Shown here in pieces: positions 1 to 8,546 of a stretch of 52,679 nt of DNA. The translations under genes and the position numbers were made by a program. Within the stretch, counting starts at the first letter, position 1. Every line of letters begins with the position of its first letter. Location: the NCBI GenBank assembly GCA_021798575.1, contig JAJZGI010000010.1:1-52679 (forward strand), read 5' to 3'. The stretch is from Pseudomonadota bacterium (lineage in GTDB: Bacteria > Pseudomonadota > Alphaproteobacteria > Acetobacterales > Acetobacteraceae). The notes beneath the pieces are model-generated. The model did not search any database. It was not told the DNA's origin and saw nothing but the letters and a program-made list of their open reading frames with translations.

Positions 1-4
1 AATC

Positions 5-169
5 ATCCGATCGGGTAAAGTTGCTCGCCAAACAAAAATCGACGGCAACATCCGATCGGATGGAATCATCCGATCGGGTAAAGTTGCTCGCCAAACAAAA
101 ATCGACGGCAACATCCGATCGGGTAAAGTTGCTCGCCAAACAAAAATCTACGGCAATATCCGATCGGAT
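5..169. repeat. Tandem 45-bp repeats with CCGATCGG palindromes
   Basis: Three near-identical 45-bp units lie at 5-49, 68-112 and 113-157. An 18-bp spacer (50-67) separates the first two. The 8-bp palindrome CCGATCGG occurs five times, and the 12-bp palindrome ATCCGATCGGAT ends the spacer side and the array (50-61, 158-169). Unit and spacer lengths are multiples of three, so one + frame stays open through the array with a 15-residue repeat and runs to 308. It could be the tail of a gene entering from outside the window, but composition and palindromes fit a non-coding minisatellite better. The array may continue upstream of base 1. Confidence 0.8.
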
Positions 170-224
170 GATTTTCTATAACGTTTCGCCATTTCGAAAA
201 TCATGCGCAGCGTGCGTCCCCAGC

Positions 225-269
225 CGTCATCGCGAGAATCATGCGCAGCATGACGAAGCGATCCATCCG
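225..269. repeat. Interspersed palindromic (REP-like) intergenic repeat
   Basis: The segment starts CGTCATCGCGAG, passes through CATGCGCAGCATG and ends GAAGCGATCCATCCG. It resembles the common alphaproteobacterial intergenic repeat that begins GTCATTGCGAG and ends AAGCAATCCA. A partial relative (TCATCGCGAAC followed by CATGCGCAGCATG) lies near 52297-52321 at the other end of the window. The rest of 170-340 shows no gene or other clear signal. Confidence 0.45.
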
Positions 270-340
270 TCAAAACCACCCCAAAACGCCCTAAAAAATC
301 CCCCTTGACATTCCCGCCATATGTCATTATAACTAACTTT

Positions 341-955
341 ATGTCCGGCGATTCCATCAGCACCCGCCTCAACCGCATCGTGGTAACGCTCGCGCAGAGC
401 GTCACCCTCTTTGCCCCGCGCGTCAAAATGCCGGTCTCATTGTGCCAGTTCCTCTCCCGCCGCCTGACGCGCCTGATGGACCGCCTGCGTATCCTCATCG
501 CGCGAGGTCCCTTGCCCGTCCGCCCAAAGCGCGCCACATCCCGCAACCCGCCCACCAACCCGCCAAAAATCGCTGATAAAACCGCTGAATTCTACCCGCC
601 CACCAATTTCGGCTGGCTCGCTTTCATGTTCCCAGGCACCGATATCAGTGCGGTGCGCAGCCATCTGCTCCTCCTGCTGGATGAGCCCGAGACCCAATCC
701 CTCATCACGAGCCACCCGATGCTCGCCCGCAGCATTCGCCCGCTCTGCCACATGCTCGGCATCAAGCCGCCCGCGTGCCTCAAGCTGCCCAAAAAACCGC
801 GCATCAAACGCGACCCCCAAGCCCCAAAAATCCCGCCACAACCGTCAAAAACCCCGCGAAGAATCTGGCGCCCAACCCCACCCAGGGTCATGACGCCCGC
901 CGAGGCCCAACTCGCCGCCCGGCAATTCTTCAACCCGCGCGATTTTTACAACTGA
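341..955 (+). CDS. Hypothetical protein with basic, proline-rich C-terminus
   Basis: About 204 residues if translation begins at the ATG at 341 (MSGDSISTRL); an in-frame upstream ATG at 305 gives 216. No function is recognised. The middle holds a compact block (FGWLAFMFPGTDISAVRSHL, then LLLLLDEPETQSLI) that predicts helices. It is followed by a Pro/Lys/Arg-rich tail and a short C-terminal helix (MTPAEAQLAARQFF). No signal peptide or clear transmembrane segment is visible. I see no strong ribosome binding site. Frames on the other strand are also open here, but this one has the most protein-like segment. The layout resembles conserved hypothetical proteins of acetic-acid bacteria from memory, which I could not check. 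Confidence 0.6.
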   Translation: MSGDSISTRLNRIVVTLAQSVTLFAPRVKMPVSLCQFLSRRLTRLMDRLRILIARGPLPVRPKRATSRNPPTNPPKIADKTAEFYPPTNFGWLAFMFPGTDISAVRSHLLLLLDEPETQSLITSHPMLARSIRPLCHMLGIKPPACLKLPKKPRIKRDPQAPKIPPQPSKTPRRIWRPTPPRVMTPAEAQLAARQFFNPRDFYN

Positions 956-1041
956 AATCCGTCTGTACCCACCCACGCCTAAATTATTACGATATCATAA
1001 CAAAATATCCAGCCAAACCATCCACGCAGCAAAATAACCCG

Positions 1042-1905
1042 CTATTTCGCCTTTTTCAGCACCGCGTTCCCCACCACCTGGTCGATACCCGCCGCCGCCT
1101 GGGTCGCCGCCGCCTGGGCGACATCGCCCCAATAGGGCGTGATATCCTGCGCGTTCAGCAGGTGCAGCTGCGTCACCTGGCCGATCTTGCGATGGTTGGA
1201 ATCCCGCACGCGCCAGTCCAGCTCCACGAGGATCTGCCCGCCCTGCGCTTCAGTCTTTACCCGCCCGGTGACGGAGAAATCGGCATCCCGCAGGCTGTTC
1301 ACCACCACCAGGTCCGGCCCCGGCAGATCCCGCTTGAGGTCGAGCGGCAGCGCGGCATCGCCATCCCCCGGCGCGCCGGTCACGCCGCCGATGAAGATAC
1401 GCGGCGGCCGGTTCTCCAGCGATTCCGGGTTGGAACCCTGCACCTGCGCGTTGATACGCGCCAGAAGCTTGGAGAGCGTTTTGGCATCCACCGTCGCCGC
1501 GCCCTGCAACGCCGTTTCATCCCCCGCCGACCAGGCCTGGGCGGGCTCGGGCGCGCCATCCTCCCGGCCATAGATCTTGCCGTCCGGCCCGGTGATGACA
1601 TAGGCGGGGATCACATTGCCGCCCGCCAGCCTGGCGCTGATGCCAAGCCGCCATTCATCACGCACCACCGGCCCCGCCAGGCTCGGCACATCATAGCGCA
1701 CCAGCGCGTCGGCCAGGTCCTGCGCGTAGCCCCGTGCGGCATCATCGCCCAGCAGGGCTTCCATGGGCGTCGGCACCATGAGCACCGGGGCCGGCGGAAT
1801 CGCGAGCCGCTCCGCCTCCGGCCCTGGGTTGCCATAAAACGGCTCCGGCGGCGTGCCGCAGGCGGCCAGCGCCAAAGGCAGCAACAAGGCCAAAAAACGT
1901 TTCAC
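1042..1905 (-). CDS. Putative outer-membrane lipoprotein
   Basis: About 287 residues starting at a GTG (VKRFLALLLPLALAAC) that overlaps the stop of the upstream gene as GTGA. The N-terminus is a classic lipoprotein signal: two basic residues, a hydrophobic core and the lipobox LAAC with Cys at about residue 16. The mature part is soluble, with a long alternating region and segments such as LVVVNSLRDADFSV that suggest beta structure. No catalytic motif is recognised. It is last in a leftward run after the PgeF-like protein. lgt, whose product lipidates such proteins, is three genes upstream. A trafficking or envelope role is possible, but the function is unknown. Confidence 0.75.
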   Translation of the reverse strand: MKRFLALLLPLALAACGTPPEPFYGNPGPEAERLAIPPAPVLMVPTPMEALLGDDAARGYAQDLADALVRYDVPSLAGPVVRDEWRLGISARLAGGNVIPAYVITGPDGKIYGREDGAPEPAQAWSAGDETALQGAATVDAKTLSKLLARINAQVQGSNPESLENRPPRIFIGGVTGAPGDGDAALPLDLKRDLPGPDLVVVNSLRDADFSVTGRVKTEAQGGQILVELDWRVRDSNHRKIGQVTQLHLLNAQDITPYWGDVAQAAATQAAAGIDQVVGNAVLKKAK

Positions 1906-2639
1906 AGGCGGATCACCGAGATCTGGTGGCCGCCCGGCCCAAAGCCGTGCAGGGTGCGGTAGCGGTGGGAGAAGAACCGCTCCGGCTGCGCGCAGGTGTC
2001 CTGCGCCACCACCTGCGCCGCCACGCCCAGGGCAGCAAGCCGGGCCGCGCAATAGCCCGGCAGGTCGAAGTGCCAGTGCCCGGCGCGCCCGGCGGTAAAA
2101 AACCGCTCATCCGCCGCCGCGTGGGCCAGAACCGCCGCGCGCATATCCGCCGCCACCTCATAGCTCGCCTGCCCGATGCACGGGCCGATGGCCGCCGTTA
2201 TCTCAGTCGCACCTGCGGCCCGCATGGCGGCGACGGTCGCCTCCAGCACGCCTGCCAGCGCCCCGCGCCAGCCCGCGTGCGCCGCCCCCACCACGCCGGC
2301 AGCGCTGAACAGCACCGGCGCGCAATCCGCCGTGATGATGCCCAGCAGCAGCCCCGGCACGTCGCTCACCAGCGCGTCCGCCTGCGGCCCGTCGCCCGCC
2401 GCCCAGGGCCGCGCCACGCGCACGACCTCCGCGCCATGCACCTGCTTCACCCCCAGCAGACACTCGGGCGCCACCCGCATGGCCCGGGCCACGCGCGCGC
2501 GGTTCTCCTGCACATGCACGGGCGCATCGGCGCCGGAGAGCCCACAGTTCAGGCTGGCATAGGCACCGAGGGAAACCCCGCCCTGGCGGGTGAAAAACCC
2601 GTGCGCGGCGGGCAGGTCGGCAGTCAGACATTCCATCAT
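1902..2639 (-). CDS. pgeF: Peptidoglycan editing factor / multicopper-oxidoreductase-like (PgeF/YfiH)
   Basis: About 245 residues, start ATG at 2639 overlapping the upstream stop as ATGA. It matches the PgeF/YfiH (DUF152, LACC1-like) family. It has FFTRQGGVS near the N-terminus, then LLGVKQVHGAEV with the conserved His. The metal-site motif ITADCAPVLF is followed by GAAHAGWRGALAGV, and AAIGPCIGQASYEV supplies the conserved Cys. The end has SHRYRTLHGFGPGGHQISVI, a slightly altered form of the usual SYRRDG..GR. Family members act on purine nucleosides or remove L-Ser misincorporated into peptidoglycan precursors. Which applies here cannot be told from sequence. It is translationally coupled to both neighbours. 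Confidence 0.85.
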   Translation of the reverse strand: MMECLTADLPAAHGFFTRQGGVSLGAYASLNCGLSGADAPVHVQENRARVARAMRVAPECLLGVKQVHGAEVVRVARPWAAGDGPQADALVSDVPGLLLGIITADCAPVLFSAAGVVGAAHAGWRGALAGVLEATVAAMRAAGATEITAAIGPCIGQASYEVAADMRAAVLAHAAADERFFTAGRAGHWHFDLPGYCAARLAALGVAAQVVAQDTCAQPERFFSHRYRTLHGFGPGGHQISVIRL

Positions 2640-3550
2640 TCGAATCCCGGCAGTCGGGGCAGGTGTTCCGGGCACAGCGCCATGGCCTTGAACAAGCTGC
2701 CCATCGCCTCCGGCGCGGTGAGCCGCTCCGCCGCCAGCCGCAGGTCGCCGGCCTTGTCCGGGTGTTTCCGGCCCAGGGAATCTGTGCGCTGGAACAACCC
2801 CAGCGCCGTCAAAAACGCATTCTGCTTCACCGGCCCCTGGGTATGCACGCAGGCGGCAATCGCACTGAAATCGACATGCGCGGTGATATCGGCGGCCCCG
2901 GCGGCGGCCAGCGGGTCGGCGTATTTCCCGGCCCGGATCGCCTGCACGCTCTCTCCCGGCGCACTCATCATGGGCCCGTAGTCCAGGAACAGCGCCACCG
3001 CGCCGCGCGCGGCCAGCGCCCGGCAGAACTCCAGCGCAGCCTGGCCGACCTCGCGCACGCTGCCCTCCGGGTCGTCGGGCAGATTTGTCTCCGTGGGCCG
3101 CTCCACATAGGCCCCATGCTCCACCCAGCGCTCCATCCAGCCCGCCGCGCGGCGGATGAACTGGCGCACCGGCAGCGCATCCAGGAACTCATTGCCAAGC
3201 AGGATCATCGGCCCGGGCGGCAGGCTGGCCAGCGAGTCATGCCAATGCGCATGGGGCACAAGCTCGGCCTGGGCGGCGCGCAGCCTGGCCGAGGTCTCGA
3301 TGAAATGCACCTGCGCCGCAGGCCATACGCGCAGCGCGTTTGCCATCAGCGTTCCACGCCCCGCCCCGGCCTCGGCCAGAATCACGTCCTCGGGCGCCCC
3401 CATCATGCGCCACACGGTCTTCGCCCAGGCGCCCAGCAGCTCGCCGAACACCTGGGTCAGCTCCGGCGCGGTACAGAAATCGGCCGAAAAATCATGGTTC
3501 GCGTAATAAGCTTGATTGGCGCGCGCCATGAAATGGTCGAACCGCTCCAC
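2636..3550 (-). CDS. SAM-dependent methyltransferase, NDUFAF7/COG1565 family
   Basis: About 304 residues from a GTG at 3550 (VERFDHFMARANQAYYANHD), seven bases after the lgt stop. The start DFCTAPELTQVFGELLGAW matches the NDUFAF7/MidA family signature D-F-x-T-x-P-E-x-S-x-x-F-G-E. The SAM site follows as LAEAGAGRGTLMANAL, and LLGNEFLDALPVRQF is the family NE-x-x-DALP motif. In mitochondria the relative dimethylates an Arg of complex I subunit NDUFS2; in bacteria the substrate is usually unknown. The N-terminus is shorter than usual for the family, so the true start may lie upstream inside lgt. Confidence 0.8.
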   Translation of the reverse strand: MERFDHFMARANQAYYANHDFSADFCTAPELTQVFGELLGAWAKTVWRMMGAPEDVILAEAGAGRGTLMANALRVWPAAQVHFIETSARLRAAQAELVPHAHWHDSLASLPPGPMILLGNEFLDALPVRQFIRRAAGWMERWVEHGAYVERPTETNLPDDPEGSVREVGQAALEFCRALAARGAVALFLDYGPMMSAPGESVQAIRAGKYADPLAAAGAADITAHVDFSAIAACVHTQGPVKQNAFLTALGLFQRTDSLGRKHPDKAGDLRLAAERLTAPEAMGSLFKAMALCPEHLPRLPGFE

Positions 3551-3557
3551 CGGCGGG

Positions 3558-4355
3558 TCAGACCTTCTGCCGCCAGGCAAACCAGAGAATGATCGACCCG
3601 CCGATGACCATGGGGATCGAGAGCACCTGGCCCATGGTGGTGCCAAAGGGCAGAAAGCCTAAAAACCAGTCCGGCTCGCGGAAACATTCGCCGATGATGC
3701 GGGCGATGCCATAGCCCAGGACGAAAATCCCGGTGAGTGTGCCGGTGCGTCGGCGGATCTTGTCGGACTGCACGGCGGTGAACAGGATGATGAACAGCAG
3801 CACGCCCTCCAGGCAGGCCTCGATCAGCTCGGAGGGGTAGCGCGGCAGCGGCCCGGCAGCGGGATAGACCATGGCGAGTGGAAACCAGGCCGGCGCCGGG
3901 CGGCCCCACAGCTCGCCATTGATGAAGTTGGCGCACCGCCCGAGGAACAGGCCGATCGGCACCGCGACGGCGATACGGTCGGCGAAGCGGAACGGATTCA
4001 TATTCTGGCGACGGCAGAACCAGAGGATGGCGATCGTGACGCCCAGAAACCCGCCGTGGAAGCTCATTCCGCCGTCCCACACCGCGAAGACCCGCGCCGG
4101 ATGATGGTAGAAAAAGACCGGCTGGTAGAACAGCACATAGCCGATGCGCCCGCCCAAAATGATACCGAGCGTCGCCCAGGTGAGAAAATCATCCACCTGC
4201 GCGGGCGTGGCCGCCAGCGGGTCGCGCGCCACCAGGTTCAGCACCAGCCGCCAGCCGATGAGCAGGGCGATGATGTAGGCCAGCGCGTAGAAATGGATGA
4301 CCAGCGGGCCGAGATGGATGGCGCGCTGGAATACGGGTAGAATGACTGGGTTCAT
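3558..4355 (-). CDS. lgt: Prolipoprotein diacylglyceryl transferase
   Basis: 265 residues, the normal length. Lgt transfers diacylglycerol from phosphatidylglycerol to the lipobox Cys of prolipoproteins at the inner membrane. The signature is present: WDGGMSFHGGFLGV (H-G-G/F-L motif) and GLFLGRCANFINGELWG with the conserved Arg and Asn. There are about seven hydrophobic segments. The ATG at 4355 overlaps the hldD stop as ATGA, so the two are coupled. The lipoproteins at 1042-1905 and 21546-21926 are possible substrates. Confidence 0.93.
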   Translation of the reverse strand: MNPVILPVFQRAIHLGPLVIHFYALAYIIALLIGWRLVLNLVARDPLAATPAQVDDFLTWATLGIILGGRIGYVLFYQPVFFYHHPARVFAVWDGGMSFHGGFLGVTIAILWFCRRQNMNPFRFADRIAVAVPIGLFLGRCANFINGELWGRPAPAWFPLAMVYPAAGPLPRYPSELIEACLEGVLLFIILFTAVQSDKIRRRTGTLTGIFVLGYGIARIIGECFREPDWFLGFLPFGTTMGQVLSIPMVIGGSIILWFAWRQKV

Positions 4356-5329
4356 CGGTACGGGTCCACCTTTGTGAGATAATTCTGGATATAGCGGGTG
4401 ATACCCTGCTCCAGCGTGCAGAATTCATGGTCGAAGCCCGCGGCGCGTAGCCGCGCCATGCTGGCCTGGGTGAAGGATTGATACTGGCCACGCAGGGCGG
4501 CGGGCATATCGATATACTCTATCCGCTCCGCCACGCCGCTGGCGGCGCATACCGCGCGGGCCAACTCGGCGTAGGAGCGGGCGAGGCCGGTGCCGAGGTT
4601 GAACAGGCCGACAATTTTCGGCGTGGTGAGCAGGAATTCCAGCGCCGCGACGACGTCGTCGATATGGATGAAGTCCCGCCGCTGCGCGCCATCGGCCAGG
4701 CCGGGCTCGGCGGATCTGAACAAGCGCACCGGGCCGCCTGCCCGGATCTCATCGTGCTTGACCTTCACGACCGAGATCATGCTGCCCTTGTGGTATTCAT
4801 TGGGCCCGTAGACGTTGAAAAACTTCACCCCCGCCCATGCCGGTGGTGCTGGCATCTTTGCCTCGACCTGATGGGCCACCCAGAGGTCGAACGCGTGCTT
4901 GCTCCAGCCATAGAGGTTGAGCGGCTGGAGCCTGCGCAGCGCTAGCGTGGAGAATTCATCGTCGAACCCCGCCGCGCCATCGCCATAGGTCGCCGCCGAG
5001 GAGGCATAGATGAACCGCACGCCGTTGGCCGCGCACCAGGACCATAGTTTCTGGCTCAGCGCGACGTTGCTGCGCCATACGAGGTCCGCGTCGCTGGCCG
5101 TGGTCTCCGAGATCGCGCCCAGATGCACGACGGCGCTGAGCACCGGGCGTTGCGCCAGGAAATCATCGAGCTGCTCCGGCGCGATGAGCAGGGATGGCGG
5201 ATGCCGCAGGTTGCGCCACTTCCCGTTGCTGCCCAGCCAGTCGCTCACCGCCACCTCGGCCCCGCTGGCGTTCAGCGACGCGTGCAGATTAGAGCCGATG
5301 AATCCAGCGCCACCTGTAAGCAATATCAT
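4352..5329 (-). CDS. hldD: ADP-L-glycero-D-manno-heptose-6-epimerase
   Basis: About 325 residues beginning MILLTGGAGFIGSNL, an N-terminal Rossmann motif GGAGFIGS typical of extended short-chain dehydrogenases. The ASSAATYGDG stretch supplies the catalytic Ser region, and NLYGWSKHAFDLWV holds the Tyr-x-x-x-Lys pair. KFFNVYGPNEYHKGSM is diagnostic of HldD. The enzyme epimerises C6 of ADP-heptose for the lipopolysaccharide inner core. It is divergent from the ubiK-like gene, with 47 bases between start codons. Confidence 0.9.
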   Translation of the reverse strand: MILLTGGAGFIGSNLHASLNASGAEVAVSDWLGSNGKWRNLRHPPSLLIAPEQLDDFLAQRPVLSAVVHLGAISETTASDADLVWRSNVALSQKLWSWCAANGVRFIYASSAATYGDGAAGFDDEFSTLALRRLQPLNLYGWSKHAFDLWVAHQVEAKMPAPPAWAGVKFFNVYGPNEYHKGSMISVVKVKHDEIRAGGPVRLFRSAEPGLADGAQRRDFIHIDDVVAALEFLLTTPKIVGLFNLGTGLARSYAELARAVCAASGVAERIEYIDMPAALRGQYQSFTQASMARLRAAGFDHEFCTLEQGITRYIQNYLTKVDPYR

Positions 5330-5376
5330 GGGCGTGCTTATATGCAGATGTCCCCACTGAGAGAAGGCCCGCGAAC

Positions 5377-5655
5377 ATGAACGAACGCCCCAAATTTTTC
5401 GACGACCTCGCCGGTGTGGCCGGCGGGGCGATGTCCGCCCTGGCCGGGCTGCGCGAGGAGCTGGCAACGCTGGCGCGCGCGCGCGCGGATGAGGCCGTGC
5501 GCCGGTTGGACCTGGTAAAACGCGACGAGTTCGAGGCGATGGCCGAGCTGGCGCAGCGCGCGAAGCTGGAGGTCGAGGCGCTGGAAGCGCGCCTGGCCCG
5601 GCTGGAAGCCACCGGCCAGAACCCCCCGCCGAATGACCCTGAGGTTAAACTTTAA
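5377..5655 (+). CDS. Accessory factor UbiK/BMFP family protein
   Basis: 92 residues. The first third ([22 protein letters not shown]) is an amphipathic helix. The rest is a coiled coil with the family ending [31 protein letters not shown], matching the BMFP/UbiK (YqiC) domain. In Escherichia coli UbiK assists the ubiquinone biosynthesis complex and binds lipid. Alphaproteobacterial members are less studied, so the quinone role is by family. Its stop overlaps the convergent enoyl-CoA hydratase stop by 4 bases. Confidence 0.85.
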   Translation: MNERPKFFDDLAGVAGGAMSALAGLREELATLARARADEAVRRLDLVKRDEFEAMAELAQRAKLEVEALEARLARLEATGQNPPPNDPEVKL

Positions 5656-6425
5656 CCATGCGTGAAGTTGGCCGGGCGCTTTTCCACAAAGGCGGTCATG
5701 CCCTCCTTCTGGTCCGAGGTGGCGAACATCGAGAAGAACAGCCGGCGCTCGAACAGCAGCCCCTCCTGTAGGCTCGATTCAAAGGCCCGGGCGAGGCTCT
5801 CCTTCGTCATCATGGCGATCGGCTTGGACATGGCGGCGATGGTGGCGGCGGTCTTCAGCGCGTCCTCCAGCAGCTCAGCCGCGGGCAGCACGCGGGCGAC
5901 CAGCCCGGCGCTCTCCGCCTCCTGCGCGCCCATCATCCGCCCGGTCAGGCACATCTCCGCCGCCTTGGCCTTGCCGACGGCGCGGGCGAGGCGCTGCGAG
6001 CCGCCCATGCCGGGCATCACGCCGAGCTTGATCTCCGGCTGGCCGAATTTGGCGGTGTCGGCGGCCAGGATGATGTCGCACATCATCGCCAGCTCGCAGC
6101 CACCGCCCAGCGCGAAGCCCGCCACGGCGGCGATGCTGGGGGTACGGATGGCGGCAAAACGCCCCCAGGCGGCGAAAAAATCGGTAAAATACATGTCCAT
6201 ATAGGACTGGCTCTGCATCTCCTTGATATCCGCCCCGGCGGCGAAGGCCTTCTCCGAGCCGGTGAGGAGGATGCAGCCGGTCTCGGGCGACCGGTCGAAG
6301 GCCTCGGCGGCGGCGATCAACTCATGCATCAGCTGCGAATTGAGCGCGTTCAGCGCCTTCGGGCGGTTGAGCGTGATGCAGCCGACGCGGCCTTTTTGTT
6401 CGACGATGATGGTCTCATAACTCAT
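5652..6425 (-). CDS. Enoyl-CoA hydratase/isomerase family (crotonase)
   Basis: 257 residues, standard for bacterial short-chain enoyl-CoA hydratase. The oxyanion-hole loops are visible: [13 protein letters not shown] and [18 protein letters not shown]. The catalytic Glu regions [12 protein letters not shown] and [20 protein letters not shown] are also present, giving both Glu residues of true hydratases. It would hydrate 2-enoyl-CoA in beta-oxidation or an amino-acid degradation route. Its ATG overlaps the stop of ispD as ATGA, so the two are co-translated without an obvious pathway link. Confidence 0.88.
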   Translation of the reverse strand: MSYETIIVEQKGRVGCITLNRPKALNALNSQLMHELIAAAEAFDRSPETGCILLTGSEKAFAAGADIKEMQSQSYMDMYFTDFFAAWGRFAAIRTPSIAAVAGFALGGGCELAMMCDIILAADTAKFGQPEIKLGVMPGMGGSQRLARAVGKAKAAEMCLTGRMMGAQEAESAGLVARVLPAAELLEDALKTAATIAAMSKPIAMMTKESLARAFESSLQEGLLFERRLFFSMFATSDQKEGMTAFVEKRPANFTHG

Positions 6426-7111
6426 TTCGTTGTCTCCTCTTGCGATAGTTGGGTCTCGGCGCGGCGCAGGTCCTGCGCGGTGGTGATTTTGAAGTTGGTC
6501 TCTGAATCCGGCACCATCTCCACCGCCAGCCCGGCGAACTCCGCGATCATCGAATCATCGGTGAATTCAATCCCCGGCACCTCGCGCAGCGCGCGCTGGT
6601 GGGCCGCCAGAATATCGGCATAGCGGAAACCCTGCGGCGTCTGCGCGCGGAAAATCCTGCCACGGTCGATGGTTTCCATCACCATGCCGTCCTGCACGCG
6701 CTTGAGCGTATCCGTCACCGCCACACAGGCGAGCGCGCCTGGGTGGCGGCTGAGCGAAGCCAGCACCGCCCCGATGGTGGCATGGCCGATGAACGGCCGC
6801 ACCGCGTCATGGATCAGCACATTGGCGGGGTGCAGGTCGGCGATGCCGAGCAGGCCGTTGCGCACGGATTCCTGCCGGGTCGCGCCGCCATGCAGGGGTG
6901 GGCGCAGCGCCAGCCCTTTGGTCGCGCCCACATAGAGGCTGAGGTCATCGGGGTGGATGAGCACCTGCACGGCGTGGATGTCGGGGTGGGTCTGCCAGGC
7001 CAGAATGGTATGGCGCAGGATCGCGCCGCCATTGAGCGGGAGATATTGCTTGGGCAACGGCCCGCCGAGGCGGTGACCGCGCCCGGCCGCGACGATCAGC
7101 GCGATGTTCAT
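6422..7111 (-). CDS. ispD: 2-C-methyl-D-erythritol 4-phosphate cytidylyltransferase
   Basis: About 229 residues from [17 protein letters not shown] at 7111; an upstream in-frame ATG at 7165 is less likely because the family starts right before the nucleotide loop. It has the cytidylyltransferase motif [16 protein letters not shown], then [11 protein letters not shown] and the C-terminal [12 protein letters not shown]. It makes CDP-methylerythritol in the non-mevalonate isoprenoid pathway. The products become the BChl tail, carotenoids and quinone. No fused IspF domain follows, unlike some alphaproteobacteria. Confidence 0.93.
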   Translation of the reverse strand: MNIALIVAAGRGHRLGGPLPKQYLPLNGGAILRHTILAWQTHPDIHAVQVLIHPDDLSLYVGATKGLALRPPLHGGATRQESVRNGLLGIADLHPANVLIHDAVRPFIGHATIGAVLASLSRHPGALACVAVTDTLKRVQDGMVMETIDRGRIFRAQTPQGFRYADILAAHQRALREVPGIEFTDDSMIAEFAGLAVEMVPDSETNFKITTAQDLRRAETQLSQEETTK

Positions 7112-7246
7112 GTTGCCTGCTCCACCCATGCCGAAGGTGAAAGCATAACGCGCGGGCTTGTTCAATCAACCCGCTGCCCTTGTGCCCAAGCTGGGGGAAT
7201 TCTATACAGATAGGCTGGCACCACAGGCGATGATAAGCGGCAAGGC

Positions 7247-8287
7247 ATGAGCACCACCCATCCAATCAACCTGGCCCATAGCCATGTGTTTCTGGGCGCG
7301 GGGCACGACCAGAACGAACGCCGGACGTGGATCGTGGTCGGCGTCTGCGCGGCGATGATGGTGCTGGAGATCGTGGGCGGCATCTGGTTCGGCTCGATCG
7401 CGCTGGTGGCCGACGGCCTGCATATGAGCACCCATGCCGGCGCCCTGTTGCTGGCGGCACTGGCCTATAAATTCGCCCGCCGACACGCCAACGACCCGCG
7501 ATTCTCCTTTGGCACCGGCAAGTTGGGCGACCTCGCCGGCTTCACCAGCGCGATCATGCTGGCAGCGATCTCGGTGTTGATTTTCTATGAGGCAGTGAGC
7601 CGGTTGTTCAATCCGGTGACGATTGATTTCAGCGCGGCGATTCCCATCGCCTGCCTGGGGCTGGCCGTGAATGTGGTGAGCGCCTGGCTGCTGAGCGGCG
7701 GGCATCATCACCACGGTCACGACCATCATGCCGCGCACGACCACGATCATGCGCACGACCACGATCATGCGCATGACCACGAACATGAACATGAACATGA
7801 TCACGATCACGATCACGCGCAGGCGCACGCGGCGCAGCACGCCCAAACCAGGGCGGCACAAAAAACCGGCCGGGACAATAACATGCGCGCGGCGGTGGTG
7901 CATGTGGCGGCGGACGCAGCCGTCTCGGTCCTGGTGATCGCGGGTCTCGTGCTCGCGAAAATTTTCGGCTGGATGTGGATGGACCCGCTGGTCGGCATCG
8001 TCGGCGCGTTGGTGATCGCGAACTGGGCGCTCGGCCTGGCGCGCGATACGGGGGCGATTCTGCTCGACATGACCCCGGACCGGGAAATGGCCAAAACCGT
8101 GCGCGACATGATCGAGTCCGGTGGCGACAGGCTGGCGGATTTTCATCTGTGGCGGCTGGGGCCGGGGCATCTGGGCGCGATCATCTGCGTCGCGACGGAG
8201 CAGGCCCGCGACGCCGGCTATTATCAGGAGCGGCTGGGCAAATTCTCAGCGCTCTCGCATATCACGGTCGAGGTGCGGCAGGTTTAG
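7247..8287 (+). CDS. Cation diffusion facilitator, DmeF-like divalent metal exporter with His-rich loop
   Basis: 346 residues with six hydrophobic segments and a C-terminal cytoplasmic domain. TM2 carries DGLHMSTHAG, so the metal site is H59-x3-H63 instead of the H/D-x3-D of zinc exporters. TM5 carries H219-x3-D223. The H-x3-H form is typical of DmeF-type cobalt/nickel efflux proteins. Between TM4 and TM5 a loop at about 152-194 is almost entirely His alternating with Asp, Glu or Ala, and the N-terminus has extra His. It should export divalent metal in exchange for protons. Substrate (Co, Ni or Zn) is not certain. It stands alone, divergent from ispD. Confidence 0.88.
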   Translation: MSTTHPINLAHSHVFLGAGHDQNERRTWIVVGVCAAMMVLEIVGGIWFGSIALVADGLHMSTHAGALLLAALAYKFARRHANDPRFSFGTGKLGDLAGFTSAIMLAAISVLIFYEAVSRLFNPVTIDFSAAIPIACLGLAVNVVSAWLLSGGHHHHGHDHHAAHDHDHAHDHDHAHDHEHEHEHDHDHDHAQAHAAQHAQTRAAQKTGRDNNMRAAVVHVAADAAVSVLVIAGLVLAKIFGWMWMDPLVGIVGALVIANWALGLARDTGAILLDMTPDREMAKTVRDMIESGGDRLADFHLWRLGPGHLGAIICVATEQARDAGYYQERLGKFSALSHITVEVRQV

Positions 8288-8546
8288 AACGTCGGGTTGA
8301 GGAACCTGGTGTTTCATCAATCCAGGCGAGTGGAACGTAGCCGCTCGGCTTGATCCACGCTCTAGTCCGCCCTTTTTCCAGGCAAAATGACCCAAATATT
8401 GGCTTGGAAAGGCATGCCCCGAATCCATAAGGCGTCAATTCGTTTATTTTTTCTTAATTTTAACACGTTTAGCGCGAAGTTTGAATAAAATTATTGACAG
8501 TTGCGTCTGTGGGTTGTAACGCTCGTCGCAACCAACGGGGGTTGTG
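8288..8546. promoter_or_regulatory. Intergenic leader of the CtrA-like gene, promoter-like
   Basis: 259 bases without a gene. The first half is GC-rich with a short inverted repeat CCTGG/CCAGG near 8310-8331, perhaps the end of the exporter transcript, but with no T-run. The second half (from about 8435) is strikingly AT-rich and holds TTGACA near 8494-8499, a possible -35, followed by GC-richer sequence without a good -10. No TTAA-N7-TTAA box was found here. Confidence 0.35.

Noticed and set aside
1-170. CRISPR array
   Set aside because: The three repeat units adjoin each other or are split by one 18-bp spacer that is itself related to the repeat; there are no unique spacers and no cas genes.
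1042-2052. Longer lipoprotein frame starting at 2052
   Set aside because: The first 49 residues lie inside the upstream pgeF gene in another frame and lack a signal peptide; the GTG at 1905 starts exactly at a lipoprotein signal and overlaps the pgeF stop.
8440-8480. CtrA box upstream of the CtrA-like gene
   Set aside because: TTAATTTTAAC has TTAA repeats only 2 bases apart instead of 7.
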